From Mycolicibacterium canariasense (GTDB taxonomy: Bacteria > Actinomycetota > Actinomycetes > Mycobacteriales > Mycobacteriaceae), in NCBI RefSeq assembly GCF_002101555.1, contig NZ_LQOL01000042.1, forward strand, positions 248,001 to 312,000: a stretch of 64,000 nt of DNA, in the 5' to 3' direction. Positions 10,423 through 20,282 of this stretch are shown in pieces (the stretch's first letter is position 1; each line of letters starts with the position of its first letter). A model generated the notes under the pieces. It saw nothing but the letters and a program-made list of their open reading frames with translations, was not told where the DNA came from and searched no databases. A program made the translations under genes and the position numbers.

Positions 10423-10905
10423 TCACCACAACAGCACGGCGGCGGCCCAGGTGATCGTCGCGAGCAGTGCCCCGGTGAACTCCACGCCGACCGACAGCGC
10501 GACGCCTTTGAGCGCGTGCACCGTCGACGCCCACGCGCGGCGCTGATCCCGCCGCTTGGCCAATTCGGCCAGGTACACCCCGCCGACGAAGCCGAGAACC
10601 AGGCCGAGCACAGGGATCACGAAGAAGCCGATCACGCCGAGCACCGCACCGGCCACCAGGCTCCAGGTGCTCACCTGGGCCTGCCGCATCCGTCGCACCG
10701 GCCACGTGTACTTGACCACCTCGGCGGTGACGAACATTGCCGCGGCGATACCGAGGGTCACCCATCCGACGGTCGTGCGTTCGACCAGGGCCCACACCGT
10801 GATGGCGGCGAACACCAACAGCCCGCCGGGCAGGATCGGTATCACGATGCCGGCCAAGCCGACGGCGATGACCAGTGCGACGAGGACGAGCCCGAGTGTG
10901 CTCAC
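10423..10905 (-). CDS. DUF456 membrane protein
   Basis: The 160-residue product is almost entirely hydrophobic, with Gly-rich helices (VGLAGIVIPILPGGLLVFAA and VLGLVLGFVGGVYLAEL) as in DUF456 proteins, whose function is unknown. The GTG start at 10905 overlaps the stop of the quinone oxidoreductase gene by 4 bp (GTGA), so it is translated as the last gene of that operon. It is convergent with ptpB, 25 bp away. Confidence 0.8.
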   Translation of the reverse strand: MSTLGLVLVALVIAVGLAGIVIPILPGGLLVFAAITVWALVERTTVGWVTLGIAAAMFVTAEVVKYTWPVRRMRQAQVSTWSLVAGAVLGVIGFFVIPVLGLVLGFVGGVYLAELAKRRDQRRAWASTVHALKGVALSVGVEFTGALLATITWAAAVLLW

Positions 10906-11867
10906 GGCACCAGGACGAGCTTGCCCTTGACCTTCCCGTCGGCAAGCTCCTGCAGCGCCACCGCACCATCGGCCAGCGGGTAGGTCACCGGCGCCGGTGG
11001 ACGCAGCCCGGCGGCCACCAGCTCGGCCAGGCCGGCCCCGACCTCGGCCTGCGCGCCCGGGGAGCGGCGCAGGAACTCCCCCCAGCCGACACCCACCACG
11101 CTGACGTTGCGCAGCAGCAACCGGTTCACCTTGACCGTCGGAATACCTTGTCCGGCAGCGAATCCGATGACCAGCAGCCGACCCTCCGGGGCCAGCACCC
11201 GGATCGCGTCGTCGAACGCGTCACCGCCGACGGGGTCCACCACCACGTCCACGCCACGGCCTTCCGTGGCGTCCAGCACGGCCTGCTTCCAGCCCTCGGT
11301 CAGGGGCAGCACCACGTCGGCGCCGATGCCGGACACGAAGTCCAGGGCTTCGGGACGGTGCACCAGCGCCACCACCCGGGCGCCGAGCGCCTTGGCGATC
11401 TGGATGCCGGCCACGCCGATCCCACCGGCCGACCCGAGCACCAGCACCGTCTCCCCCGCCCGCAGCGCGGCACGGCGCTGCAAAGCGAAGTACATGGTGT
11501 AGTAGTTGCCCAGCAGGGCGGCGGCCGAGATGTCGTCCACTCCGTCGGGGGTCGGCACCACACCAGCGGGTGCCACCGTCACCCGTTCGGCATAGCCGCC
11601 GAGCATCGTGAACGCCGAAACACGCTGACCGGCAACGAACCCCGATGACGAGGGGGCCGACCGCACGGTGCCGGCCACCTCCATCCCCGGGATGAACGGC
11701 GGCTCCAGGCGCAGTTGGTATTCGCCGCGCAACAGCAGCAGATCCGGGAAGCACACCCCGGCCGCGCCGACGTCGACGATCACGGCGTCACCGGGCACCG
11801 GATCGTCGACGTCGGTGTAGGCCAGGCCGTCGGTACCGGTCAGCGCCTGTGCGACAAGGGCTTTCAT
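10902..11867 (-). CDS. quinone oxidoreductase / zinc-free MDR dehydrogenase
   Basis: The 321-residue protein belongs to the medium-chain dehydrogenase/reductase superfamily. It has a GroES-like N-terminal domain and a Rossmann domain with the VLGSAGGIGVAGIQIAKALGA nucleotide fingerprint. The structural zinc cysteine cluster is absent, as in quinone oxidoreductases, which reduce quinones or enoyl compounds with NADPH. The ATG at 11867 overlaps the upstream SDR stop by 4 bp (ATGA); an in-frame start 54 bases earlier would invade the SDR gene. Order and family resemble M. tuberculosis Rv0149 next to Rv0148. Confidence 0.9.
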   Translation of the reverse strand: MKALVAQALTGTDGLAYTDVDDPVPGDAVIVDVGAAGVCFPDLLLLRGEYQLRLEPPFIPGMEVAGTVRSAPSSSGFVAGQRVSAFTMLGGYAERVTVAPAGVVPTPDGVDDISAAALLGNYYTMYFALQRRAALRAGETVLVLGSAGGIGVAGIQIAKALGARVVALVHRPEALDFVSGIGADVVLPLTEGWKQAVLDATEGRGVDVVVDPVGGDAFDDAIRVLAPEGRLLVIGFAAGQGIPTVKVNRLLLRNVSVVGVGWGEFLRRSPGAQAEVGAGLAELVAAGLRPPAPVTYPLADGAVALQELADGKVKGKLVLVP

Positions 11868-12727
11868 CCGAGCTTGAAGCTCGCCGCCTGCGCCGCGGAC
11901 AGGTCGGTGATCTCGCCCCACTTGGCGGCGATATCGTCCACCGAGGGCACCTCGGTGAAGGTGACGCCGTCGTTCTGGAACAGCGCGGTGCGCTGCACCT
12001 TGCCGCCGCCGACGATGAACACCGAGTCGGTGTCGGGCAGTTCCTCGGTCATCAGGTAGGCCACCACCGGTGCGACGTACTCCGGGGTGAGCTTCTCGAA
12101 CACCTCCGGGGGCAGGATGTCCTGGGTCATCCGGGTGGCCGCGATCGGCGCGACCGCGTTGGTCTTGATGTTGTACTTGGCGCCTTCCTGGGCCAGCGTG
12201 TTGATCAGGCCGACCAGGCCCAGCTTGGCGGCGCCGTAGTTGGCCTGACCGAAATTGCCGAACAGCCCGCTGGTGGAGGTGGCGACCACCACCCGGCCGA
12301 AGCTCTGCTCACGGAAGTGCGGCCAGGCCGCGCGGATGACGTTGTAGCCGCCGTACAGGTGCACCTTGAGCACCGCATCCCAGTTCTCGTACGTCATCTT
12401 GTGGAAGGTGCCGTCGCGCAGGATGCCTGCGTTGCTCACCACGCCGTCGACCTTGCCGAACTCGTCGATCGCGGTCTTGATGATGTTCTCGGCGCCCTCG
12501 GGTTCGGCGACGCTGTCGTAGTTGGCGACGGCGCGGCCGCCGGCCTCCTTGATCTCGGCGACCACCTGGTCGGCCATGTTGTGTCCGGCGCCGGTGCCGT
12601 CCCGGGAACCACCGAGATCGTTGACCACGACACTGGCGCCCTCACGGGCCAGCGTCAACGCGTACTCACGGCCCAATCCGCCACCGGCTCCGGTGACGAC
12701 GACAACGCGATCCTGCACTCCGGGCAT
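11864..12727 (-). CDS. short-chain dehydrogenase/reductase
   Basis: The 287-residue SDR has a classical NAD(P) motif, VVVVTGAGGGLGREYALTLA, then NDLGGSRDGTG, an NAG motif (VVSNAGILRD), and catalytic Ser and YxxxK (TSTSGLFGNFGQANYGAAKLG). The NDLGG segment is typical of the 17-beta-HSD4/MFE-2 dehydrogenase group, which oxidises 3-hydroxyacyl-CoA. A fatty acid or sterol side-chain role is therefore plausible. The ATG at 12727 has GGAGAGGA upstream; an in-frame ATG 15 bases earlier contains that ribosome site and is less likely. The gene matches Rv0148 in family and neighbourhood. Confidence 0.92.
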   Translation of the reverse strand: MPGVQDRVVVVTGAGGGLGREYALTLAREGASVVVNDLGGSRDGTGAGHNMADQVVAEIKEAGGRAVANYDSVAEPEGAENIIKTAIDEFGKVDGVVSNAGILRDGTFHKMTYENWDAVLKVHLYGGYNVIRAAWPHFREQSFGRVVVATSTSGLFGNFGQANYGAAKLGLVGLINTLAQEGAKYNIKTNAVAPIAATRMTQDILPPEVFEKLTPEYVAPVVAYLMTEELPDTDSVFIVGGGKVQRTALFQNDGVTFTEVPSVDDIAAKWGEITDLSAAQAASFKLG

Positions 12728-12895
12728 GGGATTCCTCTCCATCGAGTTTCGTTTCAGCCGAGCTTCAGTCTTCTGTATACGGCGGTCGGTTCGGTGCCGG
12801 TGAACCGGGTCCGCCGACGGGTGGTTCCTGCCAACCGTCGATCAATCGCTGCCATCGGGATTACCTCGCTGACCTGTGCGTTTTACCAATCAGAC

Positions 12896-12912
12896 CGGAG
12901 CGAGACGCTCCG
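12896..12912 (+). promoter_or_regulatory. hairpin in the 5' leader of the small secreted peptide gene
   Basis: CGGAGCG-aga-CGCTCCG forms a perfect 7-bp stem with a 3-base loop, 26 bases before the ATG at 12939 and just upstream of the AAGGAAGAG ribosome site. It could stabilise the leader or regulate translation. No known riboswitch class is recognised. Confidence 0.5.
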
Positions 12913-12938
12913 ATACGGATCAAGGAAGAGGCAGCATC

Positions 12939-13106
12939 ATGAAGAAGTTCTCCATCGCAGGAATCATCGCCGGCGGCCTGACGGCAGCGGTCCTGGGTCT
13001 GGCGGCCCCGGCGTCGGCCGATATCAGCCACCACGACTGGATCTACGACATCCAGCCGCACGCGACGGCCCCGCAGGTCGACAACACGGTTCATCAGAGC
13101 CACTGA
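12939..13106 (+). CDS. small secreted peptide precursor (55 residues)
   Basis: The ATG at 12939 is preceded by AAGGAAGAG at a good distance. The product begins MKKFSIAGIIAGG and has a classic Sec signal peptide of about 27 residues ending APASA, so the predicted mature peptide has only 28 residues. It is rich in His (five), Asp and aromatic residues (start DISHHDWIYDIQPH). No cysteine is present, so it is neither a lipoprotein nor disulfide-bonded. An in-frame ATG at 12876 would hide the signal peptide and lacks a ribosome site. The gene stands alone between an operon on the minus strand and its own strong terminator. I do not recognise the family. Confidence 0.82.
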   Translation: MKKFSIAGIIAGGLTAAVLGLAAPASADISHHDWIYDIQPHATAPQVDNTVHQSH

Positions 13107-13118
13107 ACCGGCGAAATC

Positions 13119-13147
13119 GGGGGCTTCCCAAGGGAAGCCCCCTTTTT
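13119..13147 (+). terminator. strong intrinsic terminator after the small secreted peptide gene
   Basis: An 11-bp perfect stem, GGGGGCTTCCC (13119-13129) and GGGAAGCCCCC (13132-13142), is followed directly by five T. Such canonical Rho-independent terminators are uncommon in mycobacteria. The stem could also end the convergent aldehyde dehydrogenase transcript, though its T-tract on that strand is weak. Confidence 0.9.
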
Positions 13148-13153
13148 CGTGCA

Positions 13154-14563
13154 TCAGAAGATCTTTCGCGCCAGTTTCCAGGCCTTCTCGGTGTAGGGCG
13201 GGTAGATCAGCTTGCCCAGATCGGGCCTGGTGGGCTTGGTCAGTACCGACTTGCGGTGGCTGAACTCCTCGAATCCGAAGCGCCCGTGGTACGCCCCGAT
13301 GCCGGACGGCCCGACGCCACCGAACGGCAGCCGGGTGGTGGCGAAATGGAAGATCAGGTGGTTGACCACCATGCCGCCGGCCGACACCTCCCGGATCACC
13401 CGTTCGCGGGTGTCCTTGGACTTGGTGAACAGGTAGGCGGCCAGCGGCTTGTCTCGCGCGTTGACGAATGCGATTGCCTCGTCCAGGTTTTGGACCGTCA
13501 CGATGGGCAGGATCGGTCCGAAGATCTCGTCGGTCATCAGCGGCTCGTCCAGCGCAGGGTCGACGACGACGGTCGGGTCGATCTCCAGCGCCGCCGCATC
13601 CGACCCGCCGCCGAGCACCACGTCACCGGTGGTGGCGGCGACCGCCGTGGTGAGCCGGTCGAAGTGGCGGCCGTTGACGATGCGCTTGCCGCCGGTGGCA
13701 TCGGCCTCGAACGCCGTGACCGCCTGCGTGATCCGCTCGACCAGTTCGTCACGGATGCTGGCGTCGGCCAGCACGTAGTCGGGGGCGATGCAGATCTGGC
13801 CGGAGTTGATCAGTTTGGTCCAGGCGATGCGCTTGGCGGCCACCTCGATATCGGCGTCGGCGGCGACGATCACCGGGCTCTTGCCACCCAATTCCAGGGT
13901 CACCGGGGTGAGATGCGCGGCCGCCAGTTGGTACACCTTGCGCCCGGTCTCGGTGCCGCCGGTGAAGCACAGCTTGTCGAAGCCCTGCTCGATGAGTTCC
14001 TTACTGACCGCCGCGTCGCCCTCGACGACGGCGACGGCGCGCGGGTCCAGATACCGCGGTACCAGCTGCGCCATCAACGCCGACGACGCCGGGGCCAGCT
14101 CCGAGGGTTTGACGACGACGGCGTTGCCGGCGGCCAGCGCACCGACCGCCGGTCCCAGCGTCAGGGCGAACGGGAAGTTCCACGCACCGATGATCAGGAC
14201 CGTGCCGAACGGCTCGTATTCGATCCAGCCGCGCCCGGGCAGCTGGGAGAACTCCAGCCTGCGGTATTTGCGCCGGGTCCACTTGCCGATGTTCTCGGCC
14301 GCGTCGGCGGCCTCGGCGGCCACGCTGGCGACGTCGGCGAGCCAAGCCTCGAACGGCTTGCGGCCCAGGTCCTGGTGCAGCGCCGCGGCGATCGCGGCTT
14401 CGTTGTCGACCACTAGCCGTTCCAACCCCAGCAGCTGCTGCCGCCGCCATTGCACGTCGCGGGTGCGGCCGGTGGCAAACGCCGCACGGACATCGGCGAC
14501 GATCGCGCGGATATCGGGGGAAGCGACCGGGCCGGCCTCCGGCGTCGCATCGGTTGTGGTCAC
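13154..14563 (-). CDS. aldehyde dehydrogenase, class 3-like
   Basis: The 469-residue protein has the aldehyde dehydrogenase signatures: IIGAWNFPFALTLGPAVGAL cofactor region, FTGGTETGRKV, LELGGKSPVIV with the general-base Glu, and SGQICIAPDYVL with the catalytic Cys. The short length and the C-terminal FGGVGPSGIGAYHGRFGFEEFSHRKSV match class 3 (fatty/aromatic aldehyde) enzymes, which oxidise aldehydes to acids. The start is GTG at 14563. It is probably the first gene of an operon with the SDR, although a 426-bp gap holding a gene on the other strand separates them, or a separate unit from the AACCA..TGGTT site. Family and neighbourhood match Rv0147. Confidence 0.9.
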   Translation of the reverse strand: MTTTDATPEAGPVASPDIRAIVADVRAAFATGRTRDVQWRRQQLLGLERLVVDNEAAIAAALHQDLGRKPFEAWLADVASVAAEAADAAENIGKWTRRKYRRLEFSQLPGRGWIEYEPFGTVLIIGAWNFPFALTLGPAVGALAAGNAVVVKPSELAPASSALMAQLVPRYLDPRAVAVVEGDAAVSKELIEQGFDKLCFTGGTETGRKVYQLAAAHLTPVTLELGGKSPVIVAADADIEVAAKRIAWTKLINSGQICIAPDYVLADASIRDELVERITQAVTAFEADATGGKRIVNGRHFDRLTTAVAATTGDVVLGGGSDAAALEIDPTVVVDPALDEPLMTDEIFGPILPIVTVQNLDEAIAFVNARDKPLAAYLFTKSKDTRERVIREVSAGGMVVNHLIFHFATTRLPFGGVGPSGIGAYHGRFGFEEFSHRKSVLTKPTRPDLGKLIYPPYTEKAWKLARKIF

Positions 14564-14600
14564 GGCGGGCGTCCTTCCACATGAGGGTTGCCCGCATACT

Positions 14601-14612
14601 AACCATTTGGTT
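14601..14612. promoter_or_regulatory. small palindrome upstream of aldehyde dehydrogenase
   Basis: AACCA-tt-TGGTT lies 38-49 bp upstream of the GTG at 14563. Short palindromes of this type are common TetR-family operators, and a TetR gene is three genes upstream. The assignment rests only on position and symmetry. Confidence 0.35.
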
Positions 14613-14636
14613 GGGCGTCCAGAAGGCCCAAATCGA

Positions 14637-15668
<1,032 letters not shown>

Positions 15669-15695
15669 TTAGCTATGCGCTGGCGATGCTGACAG

Positions 15696-16337
15696 CTATC
15701 GGTTCAGCGTCCACAACTTGTTAGCCAACAGCAGCTCGAACTTTTCGATAACGCGTTCCAGATCTTCGTACGAGCCGACGTACCCGGCGTAGAAGCCCAT
15801 CCCCCACATCACCGCGACCAGCAACTCGACCAGCGTCTCCACGTCGGTATCGGTGATTAGCTCGCCGCTGTCGACGGCCTCCTGCACCGCCCACGAGACG
15901 AACGCTCGTGAGCTGGTCAGGGAGTCGTGCGGCTCCTGGATGAGCTCGGGGTGGCGCTGCGATTCCAGAACCGAGGTCACCAGGAACGCCGCCACCGACC
16001 GGTCCCTGTTGTCGGTTTGCATGACGACCGAGAAAAATGTCGACAACCTGGCCAGAAGTGTGCGCTGGGCCTTGGCTTTCTCGAATCCGGCACCCACCAC
16101 CATCGCGTTGGTCTGCTCGATGACCTCGCGGTAGAGCACCCGCTTACTCTCGAAGTAGTGGTTGATCGCGGGCCTGGTCAGATCGGATCGGATGGCGATG
16201 GCCTGGAAAGTCGCCGCGTCGTAACCGAGTTCGCTGAAGACCTCGCGCGCAGCCTGCAGGATGCGCTCACGAGTATCCGCAGCCTTGGCTGCGGGCGGGC
16301 GACCCGGTCCTCTGCTGGCTATATGCGGCACAGTCAA
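15696..16337 (-). CDS. TetR-family transcriptional regulator
   Basis: The 213-residue protein has an N-terminal TetR helix-turn-helix (ERILQAAREVFSELGYDAAT, then IAIRSDLTRPAINHYFESK) and a helical ligand domain. The start is uncertain: TTG at 16337 or GTG at 16331; neither has a clear ribosome site. It precedes the methyltransferase on the same strand and is divergent from a second TetR gene, with 153 bp between them. It may control the methyltransferase-dehydrogenase set downstream. The ligand is unknown. Confidence 0.87.
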   Translation of the reverse strand: MTVPHIASRGPGRPPAAKAADTRERILQAAREVFSELGYDAATFQAIAIRSDLTRPAINHYFESKRVLYREVIEQTNAMVVGAGFEKAKAQRTLLARLSTFFSVVMQTDNRDRSVAAFLVTSVLESQRHPELIQEPHDSLTSSRAFVSWAVQEAVDSGELITDTDVETLVELLVAVMWGMGFYAGYVGSYEDLERVIEKFELLLANKLWTLNR

Positions 16338-16490
16338 ATTGTGCCACAGATTACCCGCCTCACTACGACTATCATGGCGCCGAAGTTATCTAGACCCCAG
16401 ATTCAGCAAACGTCCAGACGCGTAGCTCCGGGCGCCGGGCCGGCTCGACCGGGCCAACGGGGTGGATCGATCGAACTAAGGTGTCCAACC

Positions 16491-17057
16491 ATGGCAGGCG
16501 TCGTGTCGAGGGATTCCTATTTCGAGACGGGTATCGAGATCCTGTCCGATCTAGGCTACGGCGGTCTGAAGCTGGCCGAGGTATGTCAGCGCCTCGGCGT
16601 CACCACCGGGTCGTTCTACCACTACTTCACCAGCTGGTCGGCCTACACCCAAGCGCTCGTCGAGCACTGGATGCGGGTCAAGACCACCCAGATCATCGAG
16701 GCGGCCCGCGGGGAGCGCGATCCTCGGCGCCGGATCGGCAACCTGGTCGAGGTGGCGCTGGCCCTGCCGCACGGTGCCGAGGCGGCGATCCGGGTGTGGA
16801 GCTCCATCGATCCGACCGTCGGCGCGGTGCAGAAGGCGGTCGACCAGCAGCGGTTCGACATCATGAAGGAATCGGCGTTCGAGATCCTGCAGCACGAGCG
16901 GCAGGCGCATGTGTTCGCCATCGCCGCGGTGTATCTGCTGACCGGTTACGAACAGGCGTCGCTGCCTCGGGATTTCGGCGACCTGCGCTGGTTGGCCGAC
17001 CAGCTGCTCGACGGCCTGGACTCCGGCATGTTCGGCAGCGTCCCCGAGCGTCCCTGA
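16491..17057 (+). CDS. TetR-family transcriptional regulator
   Basis: The 188-residue product carries a TetR DNA-binding domain: YFETGIEILSDLGYGGLKLA, then EVCQRLGVTTGSFYHYFTSW. The C-terminal domain is poorly conserved and gives no ligand clue. The ATG at 16491 gives MAGVVSRDSYF; the frame is open far upstream but without family similarity. The FUSC exporter gene starts 20 bp downstream, so the regulator probably controls export of a compound by that protein. Confidence 0.87.
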   Translation: MAGVVSRDSYFETGIEILSDLGYGGLKLAEVCQRLGVTTGSFYHYFTSWSAYTQALVEHWMRVKTTQIIEAARGERDPRRRIGNLVEVALALPHGAEAAIRVWSSIDPTVGAVQKAVDQQRFDIMKESAFEILQHERQAHVFAIAAVYLLTGYEQASLPRDFGDLRWLADQLLDGLDSGMFGSVPERP

Positions 17058-17076
17058 CCGTCTAACATCCTCGGGC

Positions 17077-19302
17077 ATGACCACCCCCGCCGGTCTGTTG
17101 CTCGGGCTGGCAAGACGGGTGCACGCGCGCGACCCCGAGTACGACGCGATGCGGCGGGCCACCCGCGCCGGCCTGGTGCTCCCGCTGGTCGCCGCGGCGG
17201 CGTTCGGCGTGGGCGGGGTGCAGACCCCGATGTTCGCCATCCTCGGGGCGGTCGCGCTGCTGATCCTGGCCGACTTCCCGGGCAACCGGCCGGCCCGGGC
17301 CCTGGCCTATGCGGGCCTCGGGTTCAACGGTGCCGTGCTGATCACGCTCGGCACCCTGGTGGCGCCGGTGCCGTGGCTCGCGGTGACCGTGATGTTGGTG
17401 ATCGCCGCGGCGGTCACGTTCGCCGGGGTACTCAGCGAGATCGTCGCGGCCGGCCAACGCGCCACCCTGCTCACGTTCGTCCCCGCGCTGTGCCTCCCGC
17501 CGGGCCCCATCCCGGACCGGCTGCTCGGCTGGGCGATCGCGCTGGCATTGTGCGTGCCGGCCGCGTTGTTCCTGCTGCCGCCACGCCACCACAATGAACT
17601 TCGCCTGCACGCCGCGCAGGTGTGTGCGACCCTGGCCGACCGGCTACAGCAAGACGCCTCGGCCGACGACGTCACCGCGGCGATGGACGCCCTGCGTACG
17701 ACGTTCCTGGGCGCCGACTTCCGGCCCGTCGGCCTGACCGCGGGCAGCCGCGCCCTGGTGCGGGTGATCGACGATCTGCAGTGGCTGTCCGACCGCGTCA
17801 AGGGGTCCTCCGGTGTCCTGCTCGCCGAGATGCGTGATCCGATCGTCGCGGTGTTGCGGGAATCCGCCGCGGTGCTGAGCACCGCCGAGCCGCAGCGCGC
17901 GGCGCACCGCGGTGCACTCGCCCACGCACTGGCGGTGCAACGGCTGATCGCGCAGAGCCGCTACCGCGAGGACATCCTGGAGATCCTGGGCGAGCCCGAT
18001 GACGAGGCCGCCCTGGAGATCGGCCGGAAGTTGTTGACCCGCAGGACGATATCCGCGTGCGTCGCGGCGACCGGCCGGGTGATCGGGCTGGCCGCCGACG
18101 CGGACGCGCGACCGGTGTGGGCCCGGGTGCTGGGCCGGCGCCTGCCGCCTTCCGGCGCGGCGGCGCGGGTGCTCTCGGAATCGGAGGCCGTCGCCAGCAT
18201 CCCGTCCGGGTTCGTCGCAACCCGGGCCGTGGTGGTGCGCAACAGCCTTCGTACCGGCCTGGGCCTGGCGCTGGCCGTCGGCGTGACCTACCTGTTCCCC
18301 GTGCAGAACGGGTTGTGGGTGGTGCTGGGTGCGATGTCGGTGCTGCGCAGCAGCGCACTGACCACCGGCGCCCGGGTGGTGCGGGCGATCACCGGAACGG
18401 TGATCGGCTTCGGCGTGGGCGCGGTGTTCATCGCATTGATGGGTGTGGACCCGATCGTCATGTGGCTGACGCTGCCGGTGGTGGCCTTCGGGTCGGCGTT
18501 CGTCCCCGAGGTGGCGTCGTTCATCGCGGGGCAGGCCGCGTTCACCATGATGGTGGTGATCATCTTCAACCTGATCCATCCGATCGGCTGGCGGGTGGGA
18601 CTGATCCGGGTCGAGGACGTGGTGATCGGCGCCCTGGTCGGCGTGGTGGTGTCGGTGCTGTTGTGGCCGCGGGGTGCTGCCGCGGCGGTGAACCGTTCCC
18701 TGGATGCGGCCCGGGTGGCCGGCACGGCGTACATGAAGGCGGCGGTGTTGCGGGTGACGCGTGGCGCCTCCGAAGACGCCGACAACCGGATCAGCGCGCT
18801 CGGGCACGACGCCATGACGGCCGGTCGCACGCTGGATGACACGGTGCGCCACTATCTCTCGGAGAGCGGCGGCCTGACCGACCTGCGTGCGCCGGTGGTC
18901 AGGTCGGCCAACCGGGCCACCCGGCTGCGCGGCGCCGCCGAGCTGATCGCCGATGTGGTGCCCCCGCCGCTGGATACCTATCCGCAGGTGCGCGCTGTGC
19001 TCGAATCCCATTGCGACGCCGTGTGCGAGCGGTTCCGCGGCGTGGAATCGGTGACGTTCGGCGCACCGATCAGCGACGATTTCGTGCGGGCGCTGCGCGC
19101 GGGGGCCGGCACCGGCGGTGAGCTGGCCGTCGCGGCGGCGCTGCCCCTGGTCGCCGTCGCCGCCAACCTCGGCGAGCTGGAGCTGCTCTACCCGGAGCCG
19201 GCGCCCGCACTGCAGGCCGATAATCCGTCCCGGGGCGCCTCGCTCCCGCCCGCCGGCACCGTTCCCCGGGTCGCTACGCTCCCGCGCCCCGGTACGGCAT
19301 GA
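17077..19302 (+). CDS. FUSC-family membrane protein (aromatic acid / drug exporter type)
   Basis: This 741-residue membrane protein has the double-bundle layout of FUSC proteins: about six helices around residues 25-170, a soluble helical region, a second bundle around residues 385-530 (FPVQNGLWVVLGAMSVLRS is the typical FUSC segment), then a long cytoplasmic tail. The family includes aromatic acid (AaeB) and fusaric acid exporters. It follows a TetR gene by 20 bp, consistent with inducible export. The last 29 bp overlap the convergent pirin gene. The substrate is not predictable. Confidence 0.85.
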   Translation: MTTPAGLLLGLARRVHARDPEYDAMRRATRAGLVLPLVAAAAFGVGGVQTPMFAILGAVALLILADFPGNRPARALAYAGLGFNGAVLITLGTLVAPVPWLAVTVMLVIAAAVTFAGVLSEIVAAGQRATLLTFVPALCLPPGPIPDRLLGWAIALALCVPAALFLLPPRHHNELRLHAAQVCATLADRLQQDASADDVTAAMDALRTTFLGADFRPVGLTAGSRALVRVIDDLQWLSDRVKGSSGVLLAEMRDPIVAVLRESAAVLSTAEPQRAAHRGALAHALAVQRLIAQSRYREDILEILGEPDDEAALEIGRKLLTRRTISACVAATGRVIGLAADADARPVWARVLGRRLPPSGAAARVLSESEAVASIPSGFVATRAVVVRNSLRTGLGLALAVGVTYLFPVQNGLWVVLGAMSVLRSSALTTGARVVRAITGTVIGFGVGAVFIALMGVDPIVMWLTLPVVAFGSAFVPEVASFIAGQAAFTMMVVIIFNLIHPIGWRVGLIRVEDVVIGALVGVVVSVLLWPRGAAAAVNRSLDAARVAGTAYMKAAVLRVTRGASEDADNRISALGHDAMTAGRTLDDTVRHYLSESGGLTDLRAPVVRSANRATRLRGAAELIADVVPPPLDTYPQVRAVLESHCDAVCERFRGVESVTFGAPISDDFVRALRAGAGTGGELAVAAALPLVAVAANLGELELLYPEPAPALQADNPSRGASLPPAGTVPRVATLPRPGTA

Positions 19303-20251
19303 GCGCGTTCGGCGGCACCGTCCCGAACCGGCCGGCGTTGAAGTCCTCCAGCGCCTCGATCACCTCGGACTTGGAGTTCATCACGAACGGGCCGTAGTGG
19401 AAGACCGGTTCACGAATCGGCTTGCCGCCCAAGAGCAGCACCTCCATGGCGGGCCGGTTGGAATCCTGGGATCCGTCCGCGGCCACCGTGATGCGGTCAC
19501 CCGGCCCCAGCACGGCGAGCTGGCCCTGCTGGATCGGGTGGCCCACCGGGCCCACCGAACCACGTCCGGACAGCACGTACACCAAGGCGTTGAACCGGCG
19601 GTCCCATGGCAGGTCGAGTCGGGCACCGGGCGCAATGGTGCTGTGCGCCAAGGTGATCGGCGTGTGGGTGCCACCCGGGCCGGCCTCGCCGCCGATCTCG
19701 CCGGCGATGACGCGCACCAACGCACCACCGTCGGCCGAGGACAGCAGCTTGACCTGGTTGCCCTCGATCGCCTGGTATTTGGGGCTGGCGAACTTGTCCG
19801 CACGCGGCAGGTTGACCCACAACTGGATGCCGTGGAAGACGCCACCGCTGTCCACCAGCTCGGCCGGCGGTGTCTCGATGTGCAGGATGCCCGAGCCGGC
19901 GGTCATCCACTGGGTGGCGCCGTCGGTGATCAACCCACCGCCGCCGTGCGAGTCCTGATGCGCGAAGCGGCCGTCGATCATGTAGGTCACCGTCTCGAAA
20001 CCGCGGTGCGGGTGCCAGTCGGTGCCGCGCGGCTCGCCGGGCTGGTATTCGATCTCGCCCATCTGGTCCATGTGGATGAACGGGTCGAGGTCGGCGGCAC
20101 CGACCCCGGCGAACGCGCGCACGACGGGGAAGCCCTCGCCTTCGTACCCGCGCGGACCGGTGGTGATGGAGCGCACCGGGCGCTCGGTGTCGGTGGAGCC
20201 CGGCCCGGCGATGCGGGGCAGGGTGAGGGTATCGGCTGTGATGGCAGGCAT
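19274..20251 (-). CDS. pirin family protein
   Basis: The 325-residue protein has the bicupin pirin fold. Its N-terminal cupin carries the metal-binding set in HPHRGFETVTYM, then the His of GLITDGATQWM-type loop and IETPP. Pirins are iron-binding, and some act as quercetin dioxygenases or redox cofactors. The C-terminal cupin (residues 190-300) has the usual LLLGGKPIREPVFHYGPFVMN. The ATG at 20251 is the first base set outside a palindrome (20259-20282) that may hold its operator. It is convergent with the FUSC gene. Confidence 0.93.
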   Translation of the reverse strand: MPAITADTLTLPRIAGPGSTDTERPVRSITTGPRGYEGEGFPVVRAFAGVGAADLDPFIHMDQMGEIEYQPGEPRGTDWHPHRGFETVTYMIDGRFAHQDSHGGGGLITDGATQWMTAGSGILHIETPPAELVDSGGVFHGIQLWVNLPRADKFASPKYQAIEGNQVKLLSSADGGALVRVIAGEIGGEAGPGGTHTPITLAHSTIAPGARLDLPWDRRFNALVYVLSGRGSVGPVGHPIQQGQLAVLGPGDRITVAADGSQDSNRPAMEVLLLGGKPIREPVFHYGPFVMNSKSEVIEALEDFNAGRFGTVPPNALMPYRGAGA

Positions 20252-20258
20252 GCCCCAT

Positions 20259-20282
20259 TAAACCGGACCACAGTCCGATTAA
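20259..20282. promoter_or_regulatory. palindromic operator candidate between pirin and small hypothetical gene
   Basis: TTAAcCGGAC (20259-20268) and GTCCGaTTAA (20273-20282) are inverted with nine of ten positions matching and a 4-base spacer. The site starts 8 bp before the pirin ATG (minus strand) and ends 34 bp before the ATG at 20316 (plus strand). The size and symmetry are those of a dimeric repressor site. Confidence 0.6.

Noticed and set aside
11849..14416. 855-codon plus-strand frame opposite the SDR and aldehyde dehydrogenase genes
   Set aside because: It runs through two well-supported minus-strand genes, the small secreted peptide gene and an intrinsic terminator; the composition is that of an antisense shadow.
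16338..16490. TetR operator between the two divergent TetR genes
   Set aside because: No palindrome longer than six bases with arms of useful size was found in the 153 bp.
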